Source of the DNA: Actinomadura hallensis
GTDB lineage: Bacteria; Actinomycetota; Actinomycetes; Streptosporangiales; Streptosporangiaceae
DNA: 64,000 nucleotides
NCBI RefSeq assembly: GCF_006716765.1
Contig: NZ_VFPO01000001.1
Coordinates: 4,402,001 to 4,466,000 of the forward strand
Direction of reading: 5' to 3'
The translations under genes were made by a program, and so were the position numbers. The notes under the pieces are model-generated. The model saw only the letters and a program-made list of their open reading frames with translations, had not been told where the DNA came from and did no database searches. Shown here piece after piece: positions 45,983 through 56,311 of this stretch; within the stretch, counting starts at the first letter, position 1; each line of letters opens with the position of its first letter.

Positions 45983-47329
45983 TCAGCGGGCCCGGTCGGA
46001 GTTCTCGGCGTCCGGCGCGTCCGCCGTGTCAGTCTTGTCCGGCGGGCCGTCCAGGCGCCGCACGAGCACCGTGCCGACCCGGTTGCGGCGGCCCGCGATG
46101 GTCTCGGCCTTCAGCGACAGGACGGTCTTGCCGTCCCGGGAGGCGACCTCGGCGGTCGAGCCCTCGATGGGGACGCGGCCGAGCGCGTGGGCGAGCAGCC
46201 CGCCGACCGTCCCGACCTCCTCGGCGTCCACCTCCACGTCGAACAGCTCGGCGAGGTCCTCGACGGGGAGGCGGGCGGTGACCCGGGCGGCGCCGTCCGG
46301 GAGCCGGGTCACCGGCGGGATCTCCTTGTCGTACTCGTCGGTGATCTCCCCGACGATCTCCTCCAGGATGTCCTCGATGGTGACCAGGCCGGCGGTGCCG
46401 CCGTACTCGTCGATGACGATCGCCATGTGGATCTGCCGGGCCTGCATCTCCCGCAGCAGCTCGTCGATCGGCTTGCTGTCGGGGACGTAGGTCGCGGGCC
46501 GCATCACCGAGTCCACCGTCTCGACCGACTCGCCCTCCCGGTGCTCCTGGCTGCGGCGGACGATGTCCTTGAGGTAGGCGATGCCGACGACGTCGTCCTC
46601 GTTCTCGCCGACGACGGGGATGCGGGAGAAGCCGCTGCGCAGCGCCAGCGACAGCGCCTGCCGCAGCGTCTTGCCGCGCTCGACGAAGACGATGTCGGTG
46701 CGCGGCACCATCACCTCGCGGACGAGCGTGTCGCCCAGCTCGAACACCGAGTGGATCATCTCGCGCTCGACCGGCTCGATCAGGCTGCGCTGCTCGGCGA
46801 GGTCGACCAGGTCGCGCAGCTCCGCCTCGGACGCGAACGGCCCCTCCCGGAACCCGCGGCCGGGCGTGAGCGCGTTGCCGAGCGCGATCAGCAGCCGCGG
46901 CAGCGGCCCGAACACCCGCGTCACCGGGTGGATCACCGCGGCGCCGGCCAGCGCGATCCGGTCGGCGTGCTGGATGCCGAGCGTGCGCGGCGCGACGCCG
47001 ATCACGACGTAGCTGACCAGGATCATCACCGCGGCGGCGGTGACGTAGGCGCGCCACGTCTCGTCCAGCCAGGAGATGCACAGGTCCGCGACGATCACGG
47101 TCGCGACCAGCTCGCAGGCGATGCGCAGCAGCAGCACCATGTTGACGTAGCGGGCCGGGTCGGCCACCACCTCGGCCAGCCGCCGCGCGCCCCGCCGCCC
47201 CTCGCGGACGATCTCCTCGACGGTCACCCGCGACACCCGGGCGAGCGCCGCCTCCGTGCTCGCCAGCAGCCCCGCCATGACGACCAGGCCCACCGCGAGG
47301 GCGGCCAGCCACGCCTGCGAGGTGCTCAT
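45983..47329 (-). CDS. Hemolysin/CorC family protein (CNNM, CBS pair, CorC_HlyC)
   Basis: Protein of 448 residues: N-terminal DUF21/CNNM membrane domain with four hydrophobic segments (about 8-28, 62-85, 93-115, 130-150), two CBS domains (MVPRTDIVFVERGKTLRQALSLALRSGFSRIPVV and VMRPATYVPDSKPIDELLREMQARQIHMAIVIDEYGGTAGLVTIEDILEEIVGEI), and a C-terminal FAD-like CorC domain. It is probably a magnesium or cobalt efflux protein. Its ATG overlaps the ybeY stop by one base, so it is the last gene of the phoH-ybeY operon. Confidence 0.94.
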   Translation of the reverse strand: MSTSQAWLAALAVGLVVMAGLLASTEAALARVSRVTVEEIVREGRRGARRLAEVVADPARYVNMVLLLRIACELVATVIVADLCISWLDETWRAYVTAAAVMILVSYVVIGVAPRTLGIQHADRIALAGAAVIHPVTRVFGPLPRLLIALGNALTPGRGFREGPFASEAELRDLVDLAEQRSLIEPVEREMIHSVFELGDTLVREVMVPRTDIVFVERGKTLRQALSLALRSGFSRIPVVGENEDDVVGIAYLKDIVRRSQEHREGESVETVDSVMRPATYVPDSKPIDELLREMQARQIHMAIVIDEYGGTAGLVTIEDILEEIVGEITDEYDKEIPPVTRLPDGAARVTARLPVEDLAELFDVEVDAEEVGTVGGLLAHALGRVPIEGSTAEVASRDGKTVLSLKAETIAGRRNRVGTVLVRRLDGPPDKTDTADAPDAENSDRAR

Positions 47330-47798
47330 CAGCCGCCGCGTTTCTCCCGCCAGGAGTTCAGCAGCCCGGCCTGCAGGCCGAACATCTCCCGGTGCTCCTC
47401 AGGCTCGGCGTGGTCGAAGCCGAGCAGGTGCAGGATGCCGTGCGCGCACAGCAGCTCGAGCTCCTCCCGGGTGCTGTGCCCCGCCTTGCGGGCCTGCCTC
47501 TCGGCGACCGCCGGGCACAGGACGACGTCGCCGAGCAGCCCCGGGTCGGCCTCGTCGTCCTCGTCGTCGCCGGTCATGTGGCCGGGGCGCAGCTCGTCCA
47601 TGGGGAAGGACAGCACGTCGGTGGGGCCGGGCTCGTCCATCCACTTCTCGTGCAGCTCGGCCATCGCGGCCTCGTCGACCAGCAGGATCGACAGCTCCGC
47701 CAGCGGGTGCACGCGCATGCCGTCCAGGACGTGCCGGGACAGGTCGGCGAGGGCCTGCTCGTCGACCTCGACGCCCGACTCGTTCAGCACCTCGATGC

Positions 47799-47802
<4 letters not shown>
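47329..47802 (-). CDS. ybeY: Endoribonuclease YbeY
   Basis: Protein of 157 residues. The zinc site [11 protein letters not shown] lies near residues 121-131, and [17 protein letters not shown] and [14 protein letters not shown] are also typical. YbeY acts in 16S rRNA 3' maturation and ribosome quality control. An acidic insert ([12 protein letters not shown]) follows the DVLSFPM motif. The GTG start shares GTGA with the phoH stop. Confidence 0.96.
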
Positions 47803-48875
<1,073 letters not shown>

Positions 48876-49014
48876 CAGCCGGGCCTTGCGGCCTCTCGGA
48901 CCTGCCTTCTGTCTGCTCCGGGTGTCCAGGTGTGCCGGTTCCATCGTACTGGCCGCCTCCGACGGGACGCGGCCGGTTTTCCACGCGGCGCCGGGCCCGG
49001 CCCGGGCCGGCCGG

Positions 49015-49359
49015 TCAGCCGGGCGGCCAGTTGAGACCGCGGCCCCCGAGGACGTGGGCGTGCACGTGGAACACGGTCTGGCCGGCCTGCGCGCCGGTGT
49101 TGAACACGATCCGGTAGCCGGCCTCGGCGACGCCCTCGTCCACCGCGACCCGGTGCGCCTCGCGCAGCACCTCGGCCAGCAGCTCGGCGTCGGCCGCGGC
49201 GAGGTCGCCGACGGTCGCGTGGTGCGCCTTCGGGATCACCAGCACGTGCGTGGGCGCCTGGGGGTTGATGTCGCGGAACGCCAGGGTGCCCGCCGACTCG
49301 CGGACGACCTTCGAGGGCACGTCACCGGAAACGATCTTGCAGAACAGGCAGTCGGCCAT
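49015..49359 (-). CDS. HIT-family (histidine triad) nucleotide hydrolase
   Basis: Protein of 114 residues: CLFCKIVSGDVPSKVV (zinc-type Cys pair and start), FRDINPQAPTHVLVIPKAH, and the triad HVHAHVLGGRGLNWPPG. HINT-type proteins hydrolyse nucleoside phosphoramidates and adenylated amines. It stands alone, with the phoH operon ahead in the same direction and the sigma factor gene divergent. Confidence 0.95.
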   Translation of the reverse strand: MADCLFCKIVSGDVPSKVVRESAGTLAFRDINPQAPTHVLVIPKAHHATVGDLAAADAELLAEVLREAHRVAVDEGVAEAGYRIVFNTGAQAGQTVFHVHAHVLGGRGLNWPPG

Positions 49360-49548
49360 TCCTCTCCCCTCGACGACGGCCTCGCGGGCCGCTCCGGAAT
49401 CCTATCGAGACCCGCGACCTCATGGCTCGCGGCGGCCGCACTCGGTAGGGTTTTCGCCGATCGGCCTTGCGCGGCGGTCGGCATTCCGGCCGCCCACTGG
49501 CTAGGGTTGTCGGTTCAAGGCGTACCCCCCGGTCCGGCAAGGCATAGC

Positions 49549-49575
49549 GGCGCGCCCCGATCCTTCGGGCGCGCC
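49549..49575. terminator. Hairpin between the divergent HIT and sigma factor genes
   Basis: GGCGCGCCC and GGGCGCGCC pair over 9 bp around CGATCCTTC. Because the flanking genes diverge, it is more likely a leader hairpin of the sigma factor mRNA than a terminator. The 280-base gap also contains two TAGGGT elements (49446 and 49502) that could be -10 boxes. Confidence 0.4.
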
Positions 49576-49639
49576 CGATGCGTGCCGCTCGGAGGCACCG
49601 TGCGAATGGGCGGCCGGGGGCGGCGAAGGCGGCGGATAG

Positions 49640-50248
49640 GTGACCGAGGCGAACCAGGACATGCCCTTTCGTAAACCCACCGAGGAGGGCGCGCGTCCAA
49701 CTGACGTGACCGAGACCCTCGTGGCCAGGGGCACGGCGGGCGCGGTGGCCGTCGCCTGGGACGCCGATCAGGCGGTGACCGCGCTCTACAGCGCCAACTA
49801 CCGCTCGCTGGTGAGACTCGCCGCCATGCTCGTCCGCGACGCGGGGACGGCCGAAGAGGTCGTCCAGGACGCGTTCGTCGCCATGCACGGCGGCTGGCGG
49901 CGGCTGCGCGACCCCGACAAGGCCCTGTCGTACCTGCGCCAGTCGGTGGTGAACCGGTCGCGATCGGTGCTCCGGCACCGCGCCGTCGTCGAGAAGTACG
50001 CGCCCAAGGGCCTTCCCGACGCGCCGAGCGCGGAGGCCGGGGCCATCGGGGAGCTGGAGCGCTCGGCGGTCGTCGACGCCCTGGCCCGGCTTCCCGCCCG
50101 CCAGCGGGAGGCGCTCGTCCTCCGCTACTACGCCGACCTGTCCGAAGCGGAGATCGCCAGCGCGATGGGCATCTCCCGCGGCGCCGTGAAGAGTCATACG
50201 GCACGCGGCATGACCGCGCTACGCAACGTCCTGGAGCAGTTCTCATGA
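49640..50248 (+). CDS. ECF-type RNA polymerase sigma factor (SigE family of Streptosporangiales/Streptomyces)
   Basis: Protein of 202 residues. Region 2: LYSANYRSLVRLAAMLVRDAGTAEEVVQDAFVAMHGGWRRLRDPDKALSYLRQSVVNRSRSVLRHR; region 4: LARLPARQREALVLRYYADLSEAEIASAMGISRGAVKSHTARGMTALRNVLE. The first 40 residues are a variable extension. The GTG start is uncertain; ATG seven codons on (49661) is possible. It overlaps the next gene by ATGA, a coupling usual for sigma/anti-sigma pairs. Confidence 0.93.
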   Translation: MTEANQDMPFRKPTEEGARPTDVTETLVARGTAGAVAVAWDADQAVTALYSANYRSLVRLAAMLVRDAGTAEEVVQDAFVAMHGGWRRLRDPDKALSYLRQSVVNRSRSVLRHRAVVEKYAPKGLPDAPSAEAGAIGELERSAVVDALARLPARQREALVLRYYADLSEAEIASAMGISRGAVKSHTARGMTALRNVLEQFS

Positions 50249-50949
50249 CCACCGACCCGTACGACGAGCACGGCGAGATCCTCCGCCGTGCCCTGCAGGC
50301 GGAGGCGGAGTCGGTCATCCCCTCGGACGACGGCCTGGAGCGCATCCGGGCCCGCATCGCCGACGGCGCCGGCCGCCGGTCCGGTCTGGGACGCTTCGGG
50401 CTGGGCCGCTTCGCGTTCGACCGGTTCACCGTCGGCTGGGCGCGCCCGGTCCTCGCCGTGGCCGCGGCCGTGGCGATCGCCGGGCTCGGCGTGACCGCGC
50501 CGCAGACCATCGACCTCATCCAGCAGTCGGTGGGCAGCAAGGGCCCGTCCGAGGGCGGGCAGGGCCACGTCGCGGGCGACCAGAGCTCGACCGGGGGCGG
50601 CCCGGAGCGTCCCGACCCGTCGGCGTCGGACGGCACCGCCGCCGGCACCGCCACCGCCTCGGAGACCCCGAGTTCCACTTCCTCGCCGGGGCTGTCGTCC
50701 TGCAGCATCCAGCCCCCGCCGGCCGGTACGCCCACGGTCGCCGCCACGCCCGGCACCCAGTCGGCCAAGGCCACCGACACCGACCCGTGCCCGGGCGACG
50801 CGCCGTCGAAGAAGCCGACCGCGACCCAGGCCCCGCCGGTGACGCCGTCGCCGGAGCCGGAGGAGCCCACCCAGGCGCCGACGTCGCCGCCGCCGAGCGA
50901 GACGTCGCAGAGCGCCGGGCAGGGCGGCGGAGCCGCGGGCACGCCCTGA
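50245..50949 (+). CDS. Single-pass membrane protein coupled to the ECF sigma factor, possible anti-sigma
   Basis: Protein of 234 residues: an N-terminal helical region (DEHGEILRRALQAEAESVIPSDDGLERIRARIADG, about 8-43), a membrane segment (PVLAVAAAVAIAGLGVTAPQTI, about 68-90) and a long Pro/Ser/Thr/Gly-rich tail with two Cys, outside the cell if oriented as in anti-sigma factors. I see no HxxxCxxC zinc anti-sigma motif. Overlap with the sigma gene supports an anti-sigma role, but this is inference. Confidence 0.8.
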   Translation: MTTDPYDEHGEILRRALQAEAESVIPSDDGLERIRARIADGAGRRSGLGRFGLGRFAFDRFTVGWARPVLAVAAAVAIAGLGVTAPQTIDLIQQSVGSKGPSEGGQGHVAGDQSSTGGGPERPDPSASDGTAAGTATASETPSSTSSPGLSSCSIQPPPAGTPTVAATPGTQSAKATDTDPCPGDAPSKKPTATQAPPVTPSPEPEEPTQAPTSPPPSETSQSAGQGGGAAGTP

Positions 50950-50974
50950 TCGCGCTGTCTGAGACGCGGGGCGG

Positions 50975-51706
50975 TCACCAGCGGCCGGTCGCCGCCATCA
51001 GGACCGCGGCCGCCGCGACCCCCGCCGTCGACGTCCGCAGCACCGTCGGGCCCAGCCGGACCGGGCGCCCGCCCGCCGCGGCGAATTTTTCCAGCTCCTC
51101 CGGGGTGATGCTTCCCTCGGGCCCCACGACCAGGACGATCTCGCCCTCCGCGGGCGGTTCCACCGCGCTCAGCGGCGCGTCCGCCTCCTCGTGCAGGACG
51201 AGCGCCAGCGAAGCGGCGGCGAGCCTTTCCGCGACGTCGGCGGTGGAGGCGAGTTCGGCGACCACGGGCAGCCGGCTGCGCCGGGCCTGCTTGCCGGCCT
51301 CCCGGGCGGCGCCGCGCCAGCGCCCGAGGGCCTTCTCGCGGCGCTCCGGCCGCCACTGCGTGACGCAGCGGGCCGCCGCCCACGGGACGATCTCGTCGAC
51401 GCCGGCCTCGGTCATGGTCTCGACGGCGAGCTCGCCCCGGTCGCCCTTGGGCAGCGCCTGGACGACCACGATGCGCGGCGACGGCGGCGGGTGCCGGTGC
51501 CGGGCCAGCACGTCCAGGGTGAGGGAGGCCCGGCCCGCCGCGGTGACGACGCACTCCGCGAGGAGGCCCTCGCCGTCCGTCAGGTCGACGCGCTCACCGG
51601 GCCGCAGCCGCCGCACGGTCGCGGCGTGCCGCCCCTCCGGCCCGTCGAGGACGACGGTGTCGTGCTCCAGCACGTCCGTCCCGGCGTGGAACACCGGCGG
51701 GCTCAT
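50975..51706 (-). CDS. rsmE: 16S rRNA (uracil-1498-N3)-methyltransferase RsmE
   Basis: Protein of 243 residues: N-terminal PUA-like RNA-binding domain (GPEGRHAATVRRLRPGERVDLTDGEG) and a SPOUT knot with ALPKGDRGELAVETMTEAGVDEIVPWAAARC, LVVGPEGSITPEELEKF and the closing LGPTVLRTSTAGVAAAAVLMA. It methylates U1498 of 16S rRNA. The family motif is usually VGPEGG; here it is VGPEGS. It follows dnaJ by 89 bases, as in many bacteria. Confidence 0.95.
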   Translation of the reverse strand: MSPPVFHAGTDVLEHDTVVLDGPEGRHAATVRRLRPGERVDLTDGEGLLAECVVTAAGRASLTLDVLARHRHPPPSPRIVVVQALPKGDRGELAVETMTEAGVDEIVPWAAARCVTQWRPERREKALGRWRGAAREAGKQARRSRLPVVAELASTADVAERLAAASLALVLHEEADAPLSAVEPPAEGEIVLVVGPEGSITPEELEKFAAAGGRPVRLGPTVLRTSTAGVAAAAVLMAATGRW

Positions 51707-51795
51707 GCGCTCTCCCGCTTCGCTCAGGCGCGTCCTGCGCCGTCCTGCCCCGGGTCGCCGCGGCGGCCCTCCTCATAGGCCGCCGCCACTGCTCT

Positions 51796-52929
51796 TCAGT
51801 GCTGGTTGAAGACGTCCTTGAGGCGCGAGAACACGCCCCGCTGCCCCGGCGCGAACCTGCCGGGCGGCCGCTCCTCGCCGCGCAGCGCGGCCAGCCGCCG
51901 CAGCAGCTCCTCCTGCTCCTCGTCGAGCTTGGTCGGGGTCTCCACGTTCACGTGGATCAGCAGGTCGCCGCGGCCGCTCTCGTTGAGGTGCCGCACGCCC
52001 CGGTTGTAGAGCGTGATGACCTGCCCCGACTGCGTGCCGGGCTTGATGTCGACGGTCTCGGTGCCGTCCAGCGTCTCGACGGTCACGCTGGAGCCGAGCG
52101 CCGCCGCCGTCATCGGGATCTCGACCGTGCAGTGCAGGTCGTCGCCCTCCCGCTCGAAGATCGGGTGCGGCCGTTCCACGATCTCCAGGAACAGGTCGCC
52201 GGGCGGCCCGCCGCCGGGGCCGACCTCGCCCTCGCCGGCGAGCTGGATGTGGATGCCGTTCTCCACCCCGGCGGGGATCTTGACCTTCACGGTGCGCCGG
52301 GTGCGGACCCGCCCGTCGCCCGAGCACTCGGTGCACGGGTTGCGGATCACCGAGCCGAAACCGCCGCACGCCGGGCACGGCCGGGACGTCATGACCTGGC
52401 CGAGGAACGAGCGCTGCACCTGCTGCACCTCGCCGCGGCCGTGACAGGTGTCGCAGGTCTCGGGGTGGGTGCCGGGGGAGCATCCGGACCCCTCGCAGTT
52501 GGTGCAGACGACGGCGGTGTCGATGGACAGCTCGCGCGTCGTGCCGAACGCCGTCTCGTGGAGGTCGAGCTCCACCCGCAGGGTCGCGTTCCGGCCGCGC
52601 CGCGCGCGGGACCGGGGGCCGCGGGCGGTCCCGGTGCCGAAGAAGGCGTCCATGATGTCGCTGAACGGGAACCCCGCGCCGCCGAAGCCGCCGGCGCCCG
52701 CACCGCCCCCGGACGCGAACGGGTCCGCGCCGAGGTCGTACATCTCGCGCTTCTTCGGGTCGGAGAGCACCTCGTAGGCCTGGGTGATCTCCTTGAACCT
52801 GTCCTGGGTCTCCGGATCCGGGTTGACGTCCGGGTGGAGCTCCCGCGCGAGCCGGCGGTAGGCCTTCTTGACCTCGTCGGGGCTGGCGTCCCGCCGGACG
52901 CCCAGGGTCGCGTAGTAGTCGTTGGCCAC
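51796..52929 (-). CDS. dnaJ: Chaperone DnaJ
   Basis: Protein of 377 residues: J domain with the HPD in ARELHPDVN, Gly/Phe region ([19 protein letters not shown]), four zinc-binding repeats [24 protein letters not shown] and CTECSGDG, and the C-terminal substrate domains. It stimulates DnaK in protein folding. The GTG of [11 protein letters not shown] begins one base after the hrcA stop, so the two are translationally coupled and both respond to the CIRCE element. Confidence 0.96.
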   Translation of the reverse strand: MANDYYATLGVRRDASPDEVKKAYRRLARELHPDVNPDPETQDRFKEITQAYEVLSDPKKREMYDLGADPFASGGGAGAGGFGGAGFPFSDIMDAFFGTGTARGPRSRARRGRNATLRVELDLHETAFGTTRELSIDTAVVCTNCEGSGCSPGTHPETCDTCHGRGEVQQVQRSFLGQVMTSRPCPACGGFGSVIRNPCTECSGDGRVRTRRTVKVKIPAGVENGIHIQLAGEGEVGPGGGPPGDLFLEIVERPHPIFEREGDDLHCTVEIPMTAAALGSSVTVETLDGTETVDIKPGTQSGQVITLYNRGVRHLNESGRGDLLIHVNVETPTKLDEEQEELLRRLAALRGEERPPGRFAPGQRGVFSRLKDVFNQH

Positions 52930-52930
52930 C

Positions 52931-53944
52931 TTACGACTCCGCCAGGATCTGTCCCACGTAGCGTGCCACTGCCCGTACCGCTCCCATCGTGCTGGGGTAG
53001 TCCATGCGTGTAGGCCCGAGCACACCAAGCCGGGCCAGTGTCAGGTCGCCCACGCCGTAGCCGGCGGCGACGACCGAGGTCGATCGGAGCCCCTCGTCGG
53101 GGTTCTCGGTGCCGATCCGCACCGTAACTGTAGAGGAATCGCCGGCCTCGCCGAGCAGCCGCATGAGCACGACCTGCTCCTCGAGCGCCACGAGAACCTC
53201 CCTCAGGCTCTGCGAGAAGTCGACGGCCGCCAGGTTGGAGGCCCCGGCGAAGACGACCTTCTCCTCGTGCTTCTCGACGAGCGTCTCCAGCAGCACCGAC
53301 AGCACCGACGCCGCGAGCGGCCGGTCGGCGGGGAGCACCTTCTCCGGCAGGTCGGCCACCGCCGTCGGCACCTCGCTGAGCCCGAGCCCGTCGAGGCACG
53401 TATTGAGCAACGCGCGCAGGTGCCCGATCGATTCCTCCGAGACGGGGCCGTTCGTCTCGATGACCCGCTGCTCCACCCGCCCGGTGTTGGTGATCAGGAC
53501 GAGCAGCAGCCGGCCCTCGGCGACCGGCACCAGCTCCACGTGCCGCACCGACGACCGCGTCAGCGACGGATACTGCACGACGGCGACCTGCCGGGTGAGC
53601 TGGGCGAGCAGCCGCACCGTGCGGCTCACGACGTCGTCGAGGTCGTAGGCGCCCGACAGGAACGTCTCGATCGCGCGGCGTTCGGCGACCGACAGCGGCT
53701 TGATCGTGGACAGCCGGTCGACGAAGAGACGGTATCCCTTGTCGGTGGGCACGCGGCCCGCGCTGGTGTGCGGCTGGGTGATGTAACCCTGCTCCTCCAG
53801 CACCGCCATGTCGTTGCGGATGGTGGCCGAGGACACGCCGAGGTTGTGCCTGTCCACCAGGGCCTTGGAACCGACGGGCTCGTTGGTGGAGACATAGTCC
53901 TCGACAATGGCGCGGAGGACCGCGAGTTTACGGTCGTCAAGCAC
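52931..53944 (-). CDS. hrcA: Heat-inducible transcription repressor HrcA
   Basis: Protein of 337 residues. The N-terminal winged helix is [75 protein letters not shown]; the rest is the GAF-like and dimerisation domains. HrcA binds CIRCE and represses chaperone genes until heat or GroEL status changes. The GTG start is chosen for GGAGGTGA close upstream; an ATG at 53971 would add nine residues. A CIRCE copy precedes the gene. Confidence 0.96.
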   Translation of the reverse strand: MLDDRKLAVLRAIVEDYVSTNEPVGSKALVDRHNLGVSSATIRNDMAVLEEQGYITQPHTSAGRVPTDKGYRLFVDRLSTIKPLSVAERRAIETFLSGAYDLDDVVSRTVRLLAQLTRQVAVVQYPSLTRSSVRHVELVPVAEGRLLLVLITNTGRVEQRVIETNGPVSEESIGHLRALLNTCLDGLGLSEVPTAVADLPEKVLPADRPLAASVLSVLLETLVEKHEEKVVFAGASNLAAVDFSQSLREVLVALEEQVVLMRLLGEAGDSSTVTVRIGTENPDEGLRSTSVVAAGYGVGDLTLARLGVLGPTRMDYPSTMGAVRAVARYVGQILAES

Positions 53945-54261
53945 CGTGTCACCTCCTTCATCCCCTGCCATGGGCCCCCGATCGCATTCCGCGGCGGCCC
54001 TTGCGGCCGTCCGCACCCGCGCTGCTGGCACTCAGTACTCCTGAGTGCCAAGTGTACGACCAGGAGGGCCCGGTCTGGAGTGCTCGGCCGCACCCGAGCG
54101 GCTGCGTGATCCTACCCGGACCGGGCTCCGCCGGCCCCCGGGGACCGGGGCCCCTCGCCACCCGCAGGCGGGATGCCTCGCCGAGGGACGCGCAGGGGAC
54201 ACCGGGGGGACGCCACGCCGAGCGACGAGGAACGACGCGGTGCGGACGCCCCGCCGGGTTA
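53945..54261. other. Divergent intergenic region between hrcA and the DUF3097 gene
   Basis: About 317 bases. It holds the CIRCE at 54026-54050 and GC-rich sequence without other recognisable sites. No additional coding frame is supported. Confidence 0.5.
54026..54050 (-). promoter_or_regulatory. CIRCE operator for HrcA
   Basis: TGGCACTC, nine bases, GAGTGCCA: a perfect 8-bp dyad matching the CIRCE consensus GCACTC-N9-GAGTGC, about 82 bases before the hrcA start. HrcA binding here would repress hrcA-dnaJ. Confidence 0.93.
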
Positions 54262-55086
54262 ATGTGCGGACCCGTGCGGAGTAAGGACTACGGAAACGAC
54301 GTGCTGGCCGGCGACTGGCGCAGGCCGCGCAAGGGCCGGATCCCCGAGATCCCCGCCGAGCCCGGTCTCGTCGCGGAGGACCCCGGCAGCGGCTTCTGCG
54401 GCGCGGTCGTCGGCTGCGACAAGTTCGGCGTCACCCTGGAGGACCGCTTCGGCAGGCGGCGCGTGTTCCCGCTCGCCAAGGCCGGGTTCCTGATCGACGG
54501 CGAGCCGGTGACGCTCGTCCGGCCGAGCGCCGCGCCCCGCCGACCGGCGCGCTCCGCGTCCGGCTCCATCGCCGTGGAGGGCCTCCGGGCGAGGGTGGCC
54601 AAGGAGAGCCGGATCTACGTCGAGGGCGTCCACGACGCCGAGCTGGTGGAGAAGATCTGGGGCCACGACCTGCGGGTCGAGGGCATCGTCGTCGAGTACC
54701 TGGAGGGCGTGGACGACCTGCCCGCCATCGTCGAGGAGTTCGGACCGGGCGAGGAACGCCGCCTCGGCGTGCTGGTCGACCATCTCGTGGAGGGCTCCAA
54801 GGAGTCGCGGATCGCCGCCCAGGTGTCGTCGCCGTACGTGCTGGTCACCGGTCACCCCTTCATCGACATCTGGGAGGCCGTCAAGCCCGCCGCCGTCGGG
54901 ATCGACGCCTGGCCCCGCATCCCGCGGGGCGTCCCATGGAAGGAGGGCGTCGTCGCCGCACTCGGCTGGGGCGACGACACCGGCGCGGCCTGGAAGCGGA
55001 TCCTCGGCTCGGTGAACAGCTACACCGACCTGGAGCCGGCCCTCCTCGGCCGTGTGGAAGAGCTCATCGACTTCGTCACCGTGTAG
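54262..55086 (+). CDS. DUF3097 protein (TOPRIM-related)
   Basis: Protein of 274 residues. Signature regions: GFCGAVVGCDKFGVTLEDRFGRRRVFPLAKAGFLIDGEPVTLVRPSAA, then KESRIYVEGVHDAELVEKIWGHDLRVEGIVVEYLEGVDDLPAIV and LGVLVDHLVEGSKESRIA. It matches the actinobacterial family DUF3097 over its length. The EGxHD and DxxVxxSKE elements resemble TOPRIM metal sites, but no activity is known. ATG at 54262 or GTG at 54274 can start it. It lies between hrcA and hemW as in related genomes. Confidence 0.9.
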   Translation: MCGPVRSKDYGNDVLAGDWRRPRKGRIPEIPAEPGLVAEDPGSGFCGAVVGCDKFGVTLEDRFGRRRVFPLAKAGFLIDGEPVTLVRPSAAPRRPARSASGSIAVEGLRARVAKESRIYVEGVHDAELVEKIWGHDLRVEGIVVEYLEGVDDLPAIVEEFGPGEERRLGVLVDHLVEGSKESRIAAQVSSPYVLVTGHPFIDIWEAVKPAAVGIDAWPRIPRGVPWKEGVVAALGWGDDTGAAWKRILGSVNSYTDLEPALLGRVEELIDFVTV

Positions 55087-55099
55087 GAGCTTGGGAGCC

Positions 55100-56308
55100 T
55101 CAGGTCAGGTCGCGCACCACGGCGTCGGCCAAGAGGCGGCCGCGCCTGGTGAGGACGGCGCGGCCCTCTTCATAGGGGGCGGATTCGATGAGGCCGTCGT
55201 CGATGGCCCGGCGGACGCCCTTGTCGTCCAGGAGCTCGGTGGGGCAGCCCTGCGCGAGCCTCAGTTCGAGCATGATGCGCTCTATGCGGCGGTCCTCGTC
55301 GTCCAGGACCTCCCTGGCGTGCGCCGGGGTCGCGCCTTCCGCGAGCCTGGCGGCGTAGGCGGCGGGGTGCTTGACGTTCCACCAGCGGGTGCCGCCGACG
55401 TGGCTGTGCGCGCCCGGCCCGACGCCCCACCAGTCGGCGCCCGTCCAATACAGCATGTTGTGCCGGCACCGGGCGTCCGGACCGGAGGCCCAGTTGGAGA
55501 TCTCGTACCAGTGGAGGCCGTGCGCGGCGAGCGTCTCGTCGGCGATCAGGTACCGGTCGGCCATGGCGTCGTCGTCGGGCGCGGTCAGCTCGCCGCGCCG
55601 CACCTGGGCCGCCAGCCGCGTGCCCTCCTCGACGATCAGCGCGTACGCCGACACGTGGTCGGGCTCCGACTCCAGGGCCGCCTCAAGCGAGGCCCTCCAG
55701 TCGTCGTCGGTCTCGCCGGGCGTCCCGTAGATGAGGTCGAGGTTGATGTGCTCGAACCCGGCCTTGCGCGTCCACTCCACCACCTGCGGGACGCGTCCCG
55801 GCGTGTGGCTGCGCTCCAGGACGGCCAGAACGTGCTCGCGCGCGCTCTGCATGCCGTAGGAGATCCGCGTGAAGCCCACCTCGCGCAGCCGGGCCACGTA
55901 CGCCTCGTCCACCGACTCGGGGTTGGCCTCCGTCGTGACCTCCGCGCCCGCCGCCAACCCGAACTCGGCGTCGATCGCGTCGAGGACGCGCCCCAGATCA
56001 TCGGCCGGGAGCAGCGTCGGCGTGCCGCCGCCGACGAAGACCGTCTCCACGGGGAGGTCCGCGTCGCCGAGGACCCTCCGCGCCATCCGCACCTCGCGGA
56101 CGGCCGTGTCCGCATAGGAGTCGCGGCCGGCGCCGGGGCCCAGTTCCGTCGCCGTGTACGTGTTGAAGTCGCAGTACCCGCACCTCGTCACGCAGAACGG
56201 CACGTGCACGTAGAACGCGAACGGCCGCGTGCCCAGCCCCTCCAGGGCGCTGCGGGGCAGCGAGCCGTCCACCGGCACCGGGTCACCGTCGGGAAGCGTC
56301 GAGGGCAT
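55100..56308 (-). CDS. hemW: Radical SAM protein HemW
   Basis: Protein of 402 residues: HVPFCVTRCGYCDFNTYTA with the CxxxCxxC iron-sulfur motif, FVGGGTPTLLP, TEANPESV, RISYGMQSA and NLDLIYGTPGETDDDWRASLEAA. Closest to HemW, a heme chaperone, rather than true HemN coproporphyrinogen oxidase (HemN has an extra N-terminal cysteine). The gene ends thirteen bases from the DUF3097 stop. Confidence 0.94.
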   Translation of the reverse strand: MPSTLPDGDPVPVDGSLPRSALEGLGTRPFAFYVHVPFCVTRCGYCDFNTYTATELGPGAGRDSYADTAVREVRMARRVLGDADLPVETVFVGGGTPTLLPADDLGRVLDAIDAEFGLAAGAEVTTEANPESVDEAYVARLREVGFTRISYGMQSAREHVLAVLERSHTPGRVPQVVEWTRKAGFEHINLDLIYGTPGETDDDWRASLEAALESEPDHVSAYALIVEEGTRLAAQVRRGELTAPDDDAMADRYLIADETLAAHGLHWYEISNWASGPDARCRHNMLYWTGADWWGVGPGAHSHVGGTRWWNVKHPAAYAARLAEGATPAHAREVLDDEDRRIERIMLELRLAQGCPTELLDDKGVRRAIDDGLIESAPYEEGRAVLTRRGRLLADAVVRDLT

Positions 56309-56311
56309 GCC

